A stretch of 64,000 nt of DNA from CAIJXJ01 sp964445115 (GTDB lineage: Bacteria; Pseudomonadota; Gammaproteobacteria; Burkholderiales; Methylophilaceae), in NCBI GenBank assembly GCA_964445115.1, contig CAYUJU010000002.1:1-64000 (forward strand). The letters are read 5' to 3'. Under the pieces are notes generated by a model, which worked only from the letters and a program-made list of their open reading frames with translations, ran no database searches and was not told where the DNA came from. Position numbers and translations under genes: made by a program. Shown here one piece after another: positions 8,476 through 16,982 of this stretch. Position 1 is the first letter of the stretch. Each line of letters starts with the position of its first letter.

Positions 8476-9896
8476 CAGCCGGCCCTGCTACCGACCAGCG
8501 CCGCCAATCCCTCGCGGCTTTGCGACACGGTGACCTGCTCGTGGATGCCCTGCCGCAGGAAGCTTTCGAGATACGGGTACAGTGCGATGGCTTCATCCAA
8601 TTGCGGATCGCTGCCACGCACATAGGCCCCGACGTTGATCAGGTCGCGGCTACGCTGGTATCGCGAATAAAGCATCTTGAAACGCCGCACGAGGTCGAGT
8701 TCCTCGTTATTGATCAAGGACGTCATGGCGCGGCTGATGGAGGCCTCAATATCGATCGCAGGATAATGCCCCTGATCCGACAGATTGCGAGACAGCACAA
8801 TGTGACCATCCAGAATGGCGCGTGCACTGTCGGCGATCGGGTCCATCTGGTCATCACCTTCAACCAGCACCGTGTAGAACGCGGTGATTGACCCACCGCC
8901 TTCCGTCCCGTTGCCAGCACGCTCGACCAGTTGCGGCAGCTTGGCGAAGACCGAAGGCGGATACCCGCGGGTAGCCGGTGGTTCGCCCACGGCCAGGGCA
9001 ATCTCGCGCTGCGCCATGGCATACCGGGTCAGGGAATCCATGATCAGCAACACGTTTTTGCCCTGATCGCGGAAATATTCGGCGATAGCCGTGGCATAGG
9101 CCGCACCGTGCAAACGCATCAAAGGCGGCGTATCGGCGGGCGCTGCCACGACGACTGAGCGTGCCATACCCTCCTCGCCAAGAATCTGCTCGATGAATTC
9201 CTTCACCTCGCGCCCACGCTCGCCGATCAATCCGACCACGGTGATGTCCGCGTCAGTGTAGCGGGCCATCATGCCCAACAGCATGCTTTTACCCACGCCG
9301 CTACCGGCGAACAGCCCCATGCGCTGGCCACGCCCGACGGAAAGCAGGGCATTGATGGCGCGCACACCGACATCCAGGGTCTCGCTGATAGGCTTGCGCA
9401 TCAATGGGTTGAAGGGGCGACTCTGCAGGGGCACCCGATCTTCCAGCGACAGCGGGCCGAGCTGATCTAGTGGGCGACCGTTGCCATCGAGCACGCGGCC
9501 GAGCATCTCCGGTCCGACCGCGACCTGTTTGACGCGATCTTCGGAACGGCGCCGCAGACCCCGTCCGCTACGCAGCGAAGCCGCGTGATCGACGTCCGTC
9601 TCCAGCAGGGTGACGCGCGCACCCGAGGAAACCCCATAGACATCCGCCTCCGGCATCAGCAGCAAGCGCTCGCCGGCGAAGCCGACCACCTCGGCGTCCA
9701 CGGTTTGCCCGTTGGGCAGGGAAATCACACAGACACTGCCGACCGGCGCCTTGATGCCCACCGCCTCCAGCACCAGCCCCGCAACGCGCGTCAGCTTGCC
9801 AGTCGTCGCCCAAGCGGGAATCTGTGCGGCGACAGCGCGGCCATCCGCGAGGGTTTGTTTCCAGCGGTTGAGGTGGGGGTTGGCGAGATTACTCAT
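8475..9896 (-). CDS. fliI: Flagellar export ATPase FliI
   Basis: The product is 473 aa, related to F1-ATPase beta. The Walker A motif GLFAGSGVGKSML lies near residues 190-202 and the Walker B region VLLIMDSLTRYA near 280-291. VGEPPATRGYPPSVF, a strongly conserved FliI/YscN loop, follows. FliI energises early steps of flagellar type III export at the cytoplasmic face. It overlaps fliH by 8 bases upstream and fliJ by 1 base downstream, a typical fliHIJ arrangement. Confidence 0.98.
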   Translation of the reverse strand: MSNLANPHLNRWKQTLADGRAVAAQIPAWATTGKLTRVAGLVLEAVGIKAPVGSVCVISLPNGQTVDAEVVGFAGERLLLMPEADVYGVSSGARVTLLETDVDHAASLRSGRGLRRRSEDRVKQVAVGPEMLGRVLDGNGRPLDQLGPLSLEDRVPLQSRPFNPLMRKPISETLDVGVRAINALLSVGRGQRMGLFAGSGVGKSMLLGMMARYTDADITVVGLIGERGREVKEFIEQILGEEGMARSVVVAAPADTPPLMRLHGAAYATAIAEYFRDQGKNVLLIMDSLTRYAMAQREIALAVGEPPATRGYPPSVFAKLPQLVERAGNGTEGGGSITAFYTVLVEGDDQMDPIADSARAILDGHIVLSRNLSDQGHYPAIDIEASISRAMTSLINNEELDLVRRFKMLYSRYQRSRDLINVGAYVRGSDPQLDEAIALYPYLESFLRQGIHEQVTVSQSREGLAALVGSRAG

Positions 9897-10524
9897 CTAG
9901 CCAGTCAGAAGTCTGGCCGAACGCCATCGCAACACGTTTCCAACGGTTTTCGGTCGTCGCATCGACCTCGGAAACCGGCGTTTCGATCCGGCAACCACCG
10001 CGCAGGATGCGCGGATCCTCGATGATCTTCCAGCCCCCCTGCACCGCTTCGGTAGACATGCCAGCGCGCACCAGCGCCGCATCTTCCGGATGCAGGTGCA
10101 AATGGGGATGCGGGGTGTTCTGCGGCAGACTCTCGATCGCGCCGCGAATGATGGGAATGACGAGGTCAGGCTTGATGGCGAGGGCGCGATGCAGCATCTG
10201 ACGCGCGATTTCAAGGCCGAGCGCCAGCAACTCCTCGCTGACGGCATCTTCCAGCCCATGCACCGCTTCGCTCATGGTCTGCATGAGCGCCTGAAGCTGC
10301 TGAACCTCAGCGGCCAACGCTGCCTCACGCTGCTGGCGTGCCGCCTCCAGTCCTTCCTGGAAACCGGCCTGAAAGCCCTCTTCGTGCGCTTGTTGATGAA
10401 TCGCCTCGATCTGGGCCGCGGTCGGCATCTGGACGCCTGCAGCACCCGCGGTATTGCTCAGTGCGGCAGGCTTCCAGCGCTGGTAAGCCACACCCAGTTC
10501 GCCGAAGATTTTTTCAGCACTCAT
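9889..10524 (-). CDS. fliH: Flagellar export ATPase regulator FliH
   Basis: The 211-aa product has a central E/A/Q-rich helical segment (HEEGFQAGFQEGLEAARQQ, about residues 48-66) with Gly-xxx-Gly-like repeats. A C-terminal globular domain carries DPRILRGGCRIETPVSEVDAT near residue 180. FliH binds FliI and docks it on FliN. The frame starts with a GTG at 10533. I prefer the ATG at 10524, which sits after GGGTGGC, although either is possible. It lies 15 bases after fliG. Confidence 0.92.
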   Translation of the reverse strand: MSAEKIFGELGVAYQRWKPAALSNTAGAAGVQMPTAAQIEAIHQQAHEEGFQAGFQEGLEAARQQREAALAAEVQQLQALMQTMSEAVHGLEDAVSEELLALGLEIARQMLHRALAIKPDLVIPIIRGAIESLPQNTPHPHLHLHPEDAALVRAGMSTEAVQGGWKIIEDPRILRGGCRIETPVSEVDATTENRWKRVAMAFGQTSDWLDE

Positions 10525-10539
10525 GGCTGCCACCCGGCA

Positions 10540-11538
10540 TTACAGGAAGCCTTCATCGCCGCCCTTGCCGCCCAGCACGATCTGACCCTCGTCTGCCAGA
10601 CGCCGCACGATTTTGAGAATTTCCTTCTGCTCTGCCTCGACTTCGCTGACACGCACCGGTCCCTTGGCTTCGAGATCATCGCGCAGCATTTCGGCGGCGC
10701 GCTGTGACATGTTTTTGAACACCTTTTCGCGCAGGTCGGCAGAGGCGCCCTTGAGCGCGACGATCAGGGATTCCGACTGCACTTCGCGTAGCAGCAACTG
10801 GATACCGCGGTCGTCGACCTTGTTGACATCTTCGAACACGAACATTTCGTCCTGGATCTTCTGCGCCAGTTCCTCGTCGAACGATTTGATGTTGCCCATG
10901 ACCGAACTTTCGACGGCACCGCCCATGAAGTTGAGAATTTCGGCCGCGGCCTTGATACCGCCGCGCGCCGACTTCTTCATGTGATCGCCACCGGAGAGCA
11001 GTTTGGTCAACACATCATTCAGTTCACGCAGTGCGTGCGGCTGGATGCCGTCCAGCGTGGCGATTCGCAGCATCACGTCGTTGCGCAGACGCTCGACGAA
11101 CTTGCCCAGAATCTCGCTGGCCTGATCGTAATCCAGATGCACCAGAATCGAGGCAATGATCTGCGGATGCTCGTTCTTGATCAATTCGGCCACGGACGCT
11201 GCGTCCATCCACTTCAGGCTCTCAATCCCACTGGTATCGCCCCCCTGCAGGATCCGGTCGATCAGATTGCCGGCCTTGTCGTCCCCCAGGGCCTTGGTCA
11301 GCATGCCGCGGATATAGCTGTCTGCCCCCATGCCAAGCGTGGTGCGTTGCTCTGCTTCGTTGCGGAACTCACTCAGCGAGTGCTTGATCTGCTCATGAGA
11401 AATGTTCTCCAGCGCCGCCATCGCGGTGCCGATCTTCTGCACCTCCTTGGGACCGAGATACTTGAGCACTTCGGCCGCCTCTTCCTCACCGATGCTCATC
11501 AGCAGGATGGCACTCTTGAGGATGCCGTCTTCACTCAT
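10540..11538 (-). CDS. fliG: Flagellar motor switch protein FliG
   Basis: This 332-aa protein has the normal three-domain FliG layout: N-terminal FliF-binding part (KSAILLMSIGEEEAAEVLKYL), middle domain with the EHPQI motif near residue 155, and C-terminal torque domain. The C-terminal domain holds charged residues in DDRGIQLLLREVQSESLIVALKGA near residues 242-265 (the charged torque helix). FliG couples stator force to rotor movement. The ATG overlaps the fliF stop by 4 bases. Confidence 0.98.
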   Translation of the reverse strand: MSEDGILKSAILLMSIGEEEAAEVLKYLGPKEVQKIGTAMAALENISHEQIKHSLSEFRNEAEQRTTLGMGADSYIRGMLTKALGDDKAGNLIDRILQGGDTSGIESLKWMDAASVAELIKNEHPQIIASILVHLDYDQASEILGKFVERLRNDVMLRIATLDGIQPHALRELNDVLTKLLSGGDHMKKSARGGIKAAAEILNFMGGAVESSVMGNIKSFDEELAQKIQDEMFVFEDVNKVDDRGIQLLLREVQSESLIVALKGASADLREKVFKNMSQRAAEMLRDDLEAKGPVRVSEVEAEQKEILKIVRRLADEGQIVLGGKGGDEGFL

Positions 11539-13208
11539 TCCTTGTTCACCCAGTCCTTGACCACATTGGCGACGATCTTGGGATCGTTTTTGGCCATGCC
11601 CTTCACCAACTGCAGATCTTCCTCATAACTGTGCGGCTTCTTGCCGCCGAGTTGCACCACATCGCCGGCGCCACCCGCCGAATATCCACCCTCACCATCC
11701 GCAGCGCTTGCACCGGCCGGCACCCGCTCCTGGTACTCAGGGCGTGCACCGATCGCCACCAGCTCGCTCATCATGGGCTTGAGCACCCCCAGCACCAGAT
11801 ACATCAACAGGCCTGCGATCAGCAGGTACTTGACGATTTCCTTGGCCAGCGACTGCATGGCCGGATCCTTCCATATCGGCAATGGCGACGCTTCCTCACC
11901 CGTTTCCATGGAGAACGGCGCATTGACCACGTTCAGTGTGTCGCCTCGCGCCTGGTTGAACCCCATGGCCTCCTTGGCGAGGTTGTACACCTGTGTCAGT
12001 TCATCCTTGGTCAGCGGGCGGTAATTGACCTTGCCCTTCTTGTCCTTCTCGCCCTTGTTGTTAACCACCACGGCCACGGACAATTTCTTGATGCTGCCGA
12101 CTGGCTTCTTGACGTGACTGATGGTCTTGTCCAGCTCGTAATTGGTAGTAGAGTCCTTCTGCACCGTACCACCCCCAGCACCTGCTGCGGCTGCGCCCCC
12201 GGCTGCCCTCCCGGCGGCAGGCGCGTTAATAGGCGCCGTCGCGGCACCCGGCGGCTGGTTGGACAGTGCGCCCGGCACGCCCTGTGCCGAGGTGCCGCCG
12301 CCCATGATTTCGGAGGTTTGCTGACTGCGGATGCTGGACGCATCCGGGGTGGGATTGGGCTTGTAGGTTTCGGACGTTTGTTCTGCTTGGGAGAAATCCA
12401 GATCGGCGGTGACCTGAGCACGCACGTTTTCCGCCCCCATGATCGGGCTGATGATGTCCTGAATCCGCTGCGCATAGCTCAACTCGACTTCTTTCAGGAA
12501 TCCCAGCTGACTGGAATCCAGTCCCAGGATGGTGCCCTTGTTGCTGGCACTGGTCAGCATCTTGCCGTTCTGGTCGATGATGTTCACGTTCTCGGGCGGC
12601 ATCTCCGGCACGCTACCAGAGATCAGGTGCACGATTCCGGCGACCTGCGCCTTGTCGAGCGAACGCCCGGCGTAGAGGCTGACCAGCACTGAAGCCGACG
12701 GTTTCTGCGCATCGCGCACGAACACGGAAGGTTTGGGAATCGCCAGATGCACGCGAGCCCCCTGCACAGAGGCGATGGTCTCGATGGTGCGCGTGATTTC
12801 ACCTTCAAGCGCACGCTGGTAGTTCACATTTTCCTGGAACTGGGTGATCCCGAACTTCTGGTTGTCCATCAGCTCGAAGCCAACCGAACTGCCCTTGGGC
12901 AGCCCTTGGGAAGCAAGTTTCAGGCGCGCCTCGTAGACCAGATTGGACGGCACCATGATCATGCCGCCATCGCCCGTTTTGAAGGGGATATTCTGCTTGG
13001 TGAGCGCGTCGATGACTTCGCCGCCATCCCGGTCAGCCAGATTGCCGTAGAGTACGCGATAGTCCGGCGTCTGCGCCCACATCATGGACCCGACGAACAA
13101 CGCGATCACCGCGGCCAGCGCGATCATCAGCCCGAGCTTGCGTTGTGCCGGGAGTTCGGTGAACCCGCGTAGCAGCGCAGAAAAGGTTTGCGCGGAGGAC
13201 TCAGCCAT
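11535..13208 (-). CDS. fliF: Flagellar MS-ring protein FliF
   Basis: The 557-aa product has two transmembrane helices (about residues 25-45 and 450-470) flanking a large periplasmic region. That region contains the ring-building YscJ-like motifs, including GSSVGFELMDNQKFGITQFQENVNYQRALEGE near residue 105 (the NYQRALEGELxRTI pattern). A long Ala/Gly/Pro-rich stretch at about 285-350 is disordered linker. FliF forms the MS ring on which the motor assembles. It is the first gene of the block. The usual upstream neighbour fliE is absent; the next gene upstream is a divergent MFS transporter. I see no convincing sigma-54 or sigma-28 promoter in the 186-base gap. Confidence 0.97.
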   Translation of the reverse strand: MAESSAQTFSALLRGFTELPAQRKLGLMIALAAVIALFVGSMMWAQTPDYRVLYGNLADRDGGEVIDALTKQNIPFKTGDGGMIMVPSNLVYEARLKLASQGLPKGSSVGFELMDNQKFGITQFQENVNYQRALEGEITRTIETIASVQGARVHLAIPKPSVFVRDAQKPSASVLVSLYAGRSLDKAQVAGIVHLISGSVPEMPPENVNIIDQNGKMLTSASNKGTILGLDSSQLGFLKEVELSYAQRIQDIISPIMGAENVRAQVTADLDFSQAEQTSETYKPNPTPDASSIRSQQTSEIMGGGTSAQGVPGALSNQPPGAATAPINAPAAGRAAGGAAAAGAGGGTVQKDSTTNYELDKTISHVKKPVGSIKKLSVAVVVNNKGEKDKKGKVNYRPLTKDELTQVYNLAKEAMGFNQARGDTLNVVNAPFSMETGEEASPLPIWKDPAMQSLAKEIVKYLLIAGLLMYLVLGVLKPMMSELVAIGARPEYQERVPAGASAADGEGGYSAGGAGDVVQLGGKKPHSYEEDLQLVKGMAKNDPKIVANVVKDWVNKE

Positions 13209-13394
13209 CGTCGTTAGGCATCAGTGTGGGTCATCATGATTGACCGTCATTGTAATGGAAAAGGGCCTAACTTCATAAAGGCGAAACACCATATCCGGTC
13301 GATTTTTACGCTGGTTTCGAACACAACATGACTGCACTGGAAATCTCGATGGCAATTGCGCCATACTGACGGACAATCCATCGTCGGCATTCCC

Positions 13395-14648
13395 ATGAAA
13401 ACACCTTCCGTCGCCCACATCGCCACCGCCAGCTTCATCGGCACCGCCATCGAGTTTTTCGACTTCTACCTCTACGCCATGGCTGTGGCGCTGGTCATCG
13501 GCACGGTATTTTTTCCACCCGGCGACCCTGTGACGCAGACGCTCAACGCCTTCCTCACCTTCGGCATCGCCTTTGTCGCCCGGCCGCTCGGCGCCGCCTT
13601 GTTTGGCCACTTTGGCGACCGCATCGGCCGCAAAGCCACACTGTCCGCATCGCTCCTGCTCATGGGGCTGTCGACGACGCTCATCGGCCTGCTACCCGGC
13701 TACGACAGCATTGGCCTCGCAGCGCCCGCCCTGCTCTGCCTGCTGCGTTTCGGACAAGGCATCGGCCTCGGGGGCGAATGGGGTGGTGCCGCACTGCTCG
13801 CCACCGAAAATGCGCCGGCCCATCGCCGCAGCTGGTACGGCATGTTCCCGCAACTCGGTCCGTCCGTGGGCTTTCTGCTGGCCACAGGCAGTTTTTTGCT
13901 GCTGACGCTGTGGCTGGATGAGCAGTCGTTCCGCGCCTGGGGATGGCGCATTCCCTTCCTGGCCAGCGCCCTGCTGGTGGCGGTCGGGCTCTATGTGCGC
14001 CTGCGCCTGCCGGAAACCCCGGTATTTGCATCCGTCCTGCAACAAGGACGGCAACTCGCCTTTCCGCTAGGCACGCTGTTGCGCCGACACTTCAGGCCGA
14101 TGATCCTGGGAGCACTGGCGATGGTGGTGTGCTACGCCCTGTTTTATACCACGACAGTCTTCGCGCTGAATTACGGCACCTCCACCTTGGGGATTCCACG
14201 TCCGAATTTCCTCGCGATGCTGTGCATCGCCGTGCTGTTCATGGCCGCCGCCACCCCCTTGGCGGCGTGGCTAAGCGATCGCCTGGGGAGTCGCCCCGTG
14301 CTGCTGACCGGAGGCTTACTCGCGCTGGGTTCCGGCTTTCTGCTCGGCCCCATGCTGGGCAGCGGCAATCCATGGGTAATCACGGCATTTCTGTCGCTGG
14401 AACTTTGGCTGATGGGCATCACCTTCGCACCAATGGGCGCGCTGCTACCTGCGCTCTTCCCCCCAGAACTACGCTATAGCGGGGCCGGCGCCGCGTACAA
14501 CCTCGGCGGGATTCTGGGCGCATCCATGGCCCCTTACATCTCGCAGTTGCTGGTCACACAAGGCGGGCTGCCTGCGGTTGGTGGGTATGTGTCCGTTGCC
14601 GCGCTGGTGAGTGTTTTGGCGGTTCTTGCGATGCGGGAACCAGATTAG
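13395..14648 (+). CDS. MFS transporter, metabolite:H+ symporter (MHS) type
   Basis: This 417-aa protein has about 12 transmembrane helices. The N-terminus ATASFIGTAIEFFDFYLYA is typical of the MHS group (ProP, ShiA, YhjE relatives). The loop 2-3 motif GHFGDRIGRKATL near residue 75 and GLGGEWGGAALLATEN near residue 130 are conserved. It is likely an inner-membrane proton symporter for a small carboxylate, sugar acid or osmolyte; the substrate cannot be told from sequence. The frame opens 13 codons earlier, but the ATG at 13395 gives a clean family start. Its stop codon overlaps the stop of the convergent NUDIX gene. Confidence 0.88.
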   Translation: MKTPSVAHIATASFIGTAIEFFDFYLYAMAVALVIGTVFFPPGDPVTQTLNAFLTFGIAFVARPLGAALFGHFGDRIGRKATLSASLLLMGLSTTLIGLLPGYDSIGLAAPALLCLLRFGQGIGLGGEWGGAALLATENAPAHRRSWYGMFPQLGPSVGFLLATGSFLLLTLWLDEQSFRAWGWRIPFLASALLVAVGLYVRLRLPETPVFASVLQQGRQLAFPLGTLLRRHFRPMILGALAMVVCYALFYTTTVFALNYGTSTLGIPRPNFLAMLCIAVLFMAAATPLAAWLSDRLGSRPVLLTGGLLALGSGFLLGPMLGSGNPWVITAFLSLELWLMGITFAPMGALLPALFPPELRYSGAGAAYNLGGILGASMAPYISQLLVTQGGLPAVGGYVSVAALVSVLAVLAMREPD

Positions 14649-15226
14649 AAATTCGGCTCGGTTCCATCGGGCTCAGCCGCCCAAGTGCCGCGTAGCATTT
14701 TTTCGGCCCAGAACAGGGCGATCATGGTCTTGCCATCCGTAATCCCCCCACCTCGCACCGCCTCCAATGCGTCATCGAGCGTGATCTGCAGCAATTCCAG
14801 GGTTTCATCTTCGTCACGACGATGCTCCCCGGCCTGCAACCCCCTGGCGAGATAGATCAGGATGCGTTCGTTGGAATAGCCGATGCAGGGATGCAGTTGC
14901 CCTACGTAGCGCCATTCGCGCGCGGTGTAGCCAGTTTCCTCCAGCAGTTCACGCTGCCCGGTCTGCAGCGGGGTTTCGTTCGGGTCAATCTTGCCGGCCG
15001 GCAATTCCAGAAAACTGCGCCGCAGCGGATAGCGGAACTGACGCTCGAACAGGAGGGCACCGTCATCCAGCACCGGGATCACCAGTACCGCGCCCGGATG
15101 CAGGATATATTCACGCCCGGTCTCCGCGCCATTCGGCAAGTTGACACGATCGCGTTTGACATGCAGAAGATGACCGTGAAACACGGTCTCGGAGGAAAGT
15201 TCGAGCTCTTCGAGCGGGTCGCTCAT
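14645..15226 (-). CDS. NUDIX hydrolase, ADP-ribose pyrophosphatase type
   Basis: The 193-aa product contains a complete Nudix box around residues 85-107: G-x5-E-x7-REL-x-EE-x-G, visible as GKIDPNETPLQTGQRELLEE followed by TGY. The N-terminal VFHGHLLHVKRDRVNLPNG and the loop AGEHRRDEDE match the ADP-ribose/NudF branch. It probably hydrolyses ADP-ribose or related nucleoside diphosphates. The ATG at 15226 overlaps the DUF2818 stop (ATGA), so it is coupled to the end of the nuo operon. A longer upstream reading of the frame is an overlap with DUF2818 and nuoN and was not used. Confidence 0.88.
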   Translation of the reverse strand: MSDPLEELELSSETVFHGHLLHVKRDRVNLPNGAETGREYILHPGAVLVIPVLDDGALLFERQFRYPLRRSFLELPAGKIDPNETPLQTGQRELLEETGYTAREWRYVGQLHPCIGYSNERILIYLARGLQAGEHRRDEDETLELLQITLDDALEAVRGGGITDGKTMIALFWAEKMLRGTWAAEPDGTEPNF

Positions 15227-15522
15227 CGACGCCAGAGGTAGCGCCAGACGAATCCGGGAAAAGCGAATACCAGGAACAGGCAGGCGGTAGTGGCGTAGAA
15301 CTCCCAGTGCTGCGGCGCTGAATGTCCCATGGTCATGCGTTCCGACAGGAAGGCGATACCCCCCATGACGAAATAGAGCACCACCAGTTCCAGCAGTTGC
15401 CAGCCGGCATGTTTTTGCTTGACCTGAATCAGGAAAAACAGGCGCTCGGAGAACCATGGCAGGTTCGCCGCCAGCAAGGCCAGCAACACCAGAATGGCGT
15501 GTGTCAGTCCAATGTTCGCCAT
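15223..15522 (-). CDS. DUF2818 small membrane protein after nuoN
   Basis: The product is 99 aa with three hydrophobic segments (about residues 5-22, 42-60 and 72-92). The pattern LLALLAANLPWFSERLFF at the start identifies the DUF2818 family, which in betaproteobacteria sits directly after nuoN. Function is unknown. Position and coupling (3-base spacing from the nuoN stop to its ATG, 4-base overlap with the NUDIX gene) suggest an accessory or assembly role with complex I. That role is inference. Confidence 0.85.
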   Translation of the reverse strand: MANIGLTHAILVLLALLAANLPWFSERLFFLIQVKQKHAGWQLLELVVLYFVMGGIAFLSERMTMGHSAPQHWEFYATTACLFLVFAFPGFVWRYLWRR

Positions 15523-16980
15523 TTATTCGACGCTCTGGGCAATGGCGTAGGCGCAGAGTTCCATCAGCCACTCCGGCATCAGGCCAATCAGCAGTACCAA
15601 CAGACCATTCACGCTCAGGACAAAGGCCATGTCAGGGGTCGTCTTGATCGGCGTGTCATCCTGCGGCTCGTCGAAATACATCAGCTTGATGATGCGCAGG
15701 TAATAGAACGCACCGATCACCGCCATCAGCACGGCGAAGATCGTCAGCCACAGGAAACCGGCATGCAGTGCAGACTGCAGCACGGCAAACTTGGCATAAA
15801 AGCCGAGCGTAGGCGGGACGCCGGCCATGGAAAACATCAGCAGCAACATGAGGAAGGCATACCAAGGGCTACGCTGGTTGAGGCCCTTGAGATCATCCAG
15901 GTTTTCCGCTTCGAAGCCCTTGCGCGACAACAGCAGCACCATGCCGAAACCGCCCAGCGTCATCAGCACATAGGCGCTGATGTAGAACATGGCGGAGGTA
16001 TAGCCGTTCAGGCTGACCGAGAGGAAGCCCAGCAGCAGGAAACCGATATGCGAGATGGTCGAGTAAGCCAGCATGCGCTTGAGGTTGGTCTGCGCGATGG
16101 CAGTGATGTTACCGACCACCATAGACAGCATGGCCATGATAATCAGCATACCCTGCCAGTCGTTGGCCAAGGGTTCCAGGCCCTGCACCAGCAAGCGCAT
16201 GACGAAGGCAAAACCAGCAAACTTGGGGATGGAGCCGATCAACAGGGTCACGGCCGTTGGTGCCCCGTGATACACGTCCGGTACCCACATCTGGAAAGGG
16301 ACGGCGCCCAGCTTGAAGGCCAGCCCAGCCACCACAAACACCAGACCGAGGATCAGCACCGCATGGTCCGGCACCCCGGTCATCAGGGCGCGACGCACGT
16401 CAGCGATATCCAGCGCCCCGGTCGCGCCATAAATCATGGACATGCCGTACAGCAACATGCCGGAAGCCAGCGCGCCCAGCACGAAATACTTCATCGCCGC
16501 CTCGGTGGCGCGGGCGTTCTCGCGATCCATCGCCACCAGCGCGTACATGCTGAGCGACAACAATTCCAAACCCATGTACAGGCTGAGGAAGTGGTTGCCC
16601 GATACCATGACCATCATGCCGACCAGCGCGAACAGCACCAGCGCGTAGAACTCGCCACGATACATGCCGCGCGCCGCAATGTACCCCCGCGTGTAAATCA
16701 TCGCCACCAGCGTGGCGAGCGACATCATCAGCTTCAGCACGTCGGCCATCGGATCATCGACGAACATGCCGTTGAACATGTAGCTGACCCCGATGCGGTG
16801 GGTGGAAACGGTCAGGATGGCCGCGCTGAGCAAAGTGAGCTGGGTCAGGATATAGCCGACGTAGCGGTGACGGTCGCTCAGGAACAGATCCAGAATCAGG
16901 ATCACCATGGCCATGCCCAGAATCAGCAATTCCGGCAGGGCTGCCATCAGATCATAGACAATCGGGTGGGTCATATTCAT
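15523..16980 (-). CDS. nuoN: NADH-quinone oxidoreductase subunit N
   Basis: This 485-aa antiporter-like subunit has about 14 transmembrane helices. It shows the family stretches FLSLYMGLELLSLSMYALVA near residue 125, with the conserved glutamate, and FKLGAVPFQMWVPDVYHGAPT near residue 225, with the conserved lysine and HGAPT loop. It forms a proton-pumping module of the complex I membrane arm. It lies 2 bases after nuoM. Length is normal. Confidence 0.97.
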   Translation of the reverse strand: MNMTHPIVYDLMAALPELLILGMAMVILILDLFLSDRHRYVGYILTQLTLLSAAILTVSTHRIGVSYMFNGMFVDDPMADVLKLMMSLATLVAMIYTRGYIAARGMYRGEFYALVLFALVGMMVMVSGNHFLSLYMGLELLSLSMYALVAMDRENARATEAAMKYFVLGALASGMLLYGMSMIYGATGALDIADVRRALMTGVPDHAVLILGLVFVVAGLAFKLGAVPFQMWVPDVYHGAPTAVTLLIGSIPKFAGFAFVMRLLVQGLEPLANDWQGMLIIMAMLSMVVGNITAIAQTNLKRMLAYSTISHIGFLLLGFLSVSLNGYTSAMFYISAYVLMTLGGFGMVLLLSRKGFEAENLDDLKGLNQRSPWYAFLMLLLMFSMAGVPPTLGFYAKFAVLQSALHAGFLWLTIFAVLMAVIGAFYYLRIIKLMYFDEPQDDTPIKTTPDMAFVLSVNGLLVLLIGLMPEWLMELCAYAIAQSVE

Positions 16981-16982
16981 CT

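Noticed and set aside
13209..13394. Sigma-54 or sigma-28 promoter for fliF
   Set aside because: No GG-N10-GC pair or TAAA-N15-GCCGATAA-like sequence with acceptable fit on the minus strand.
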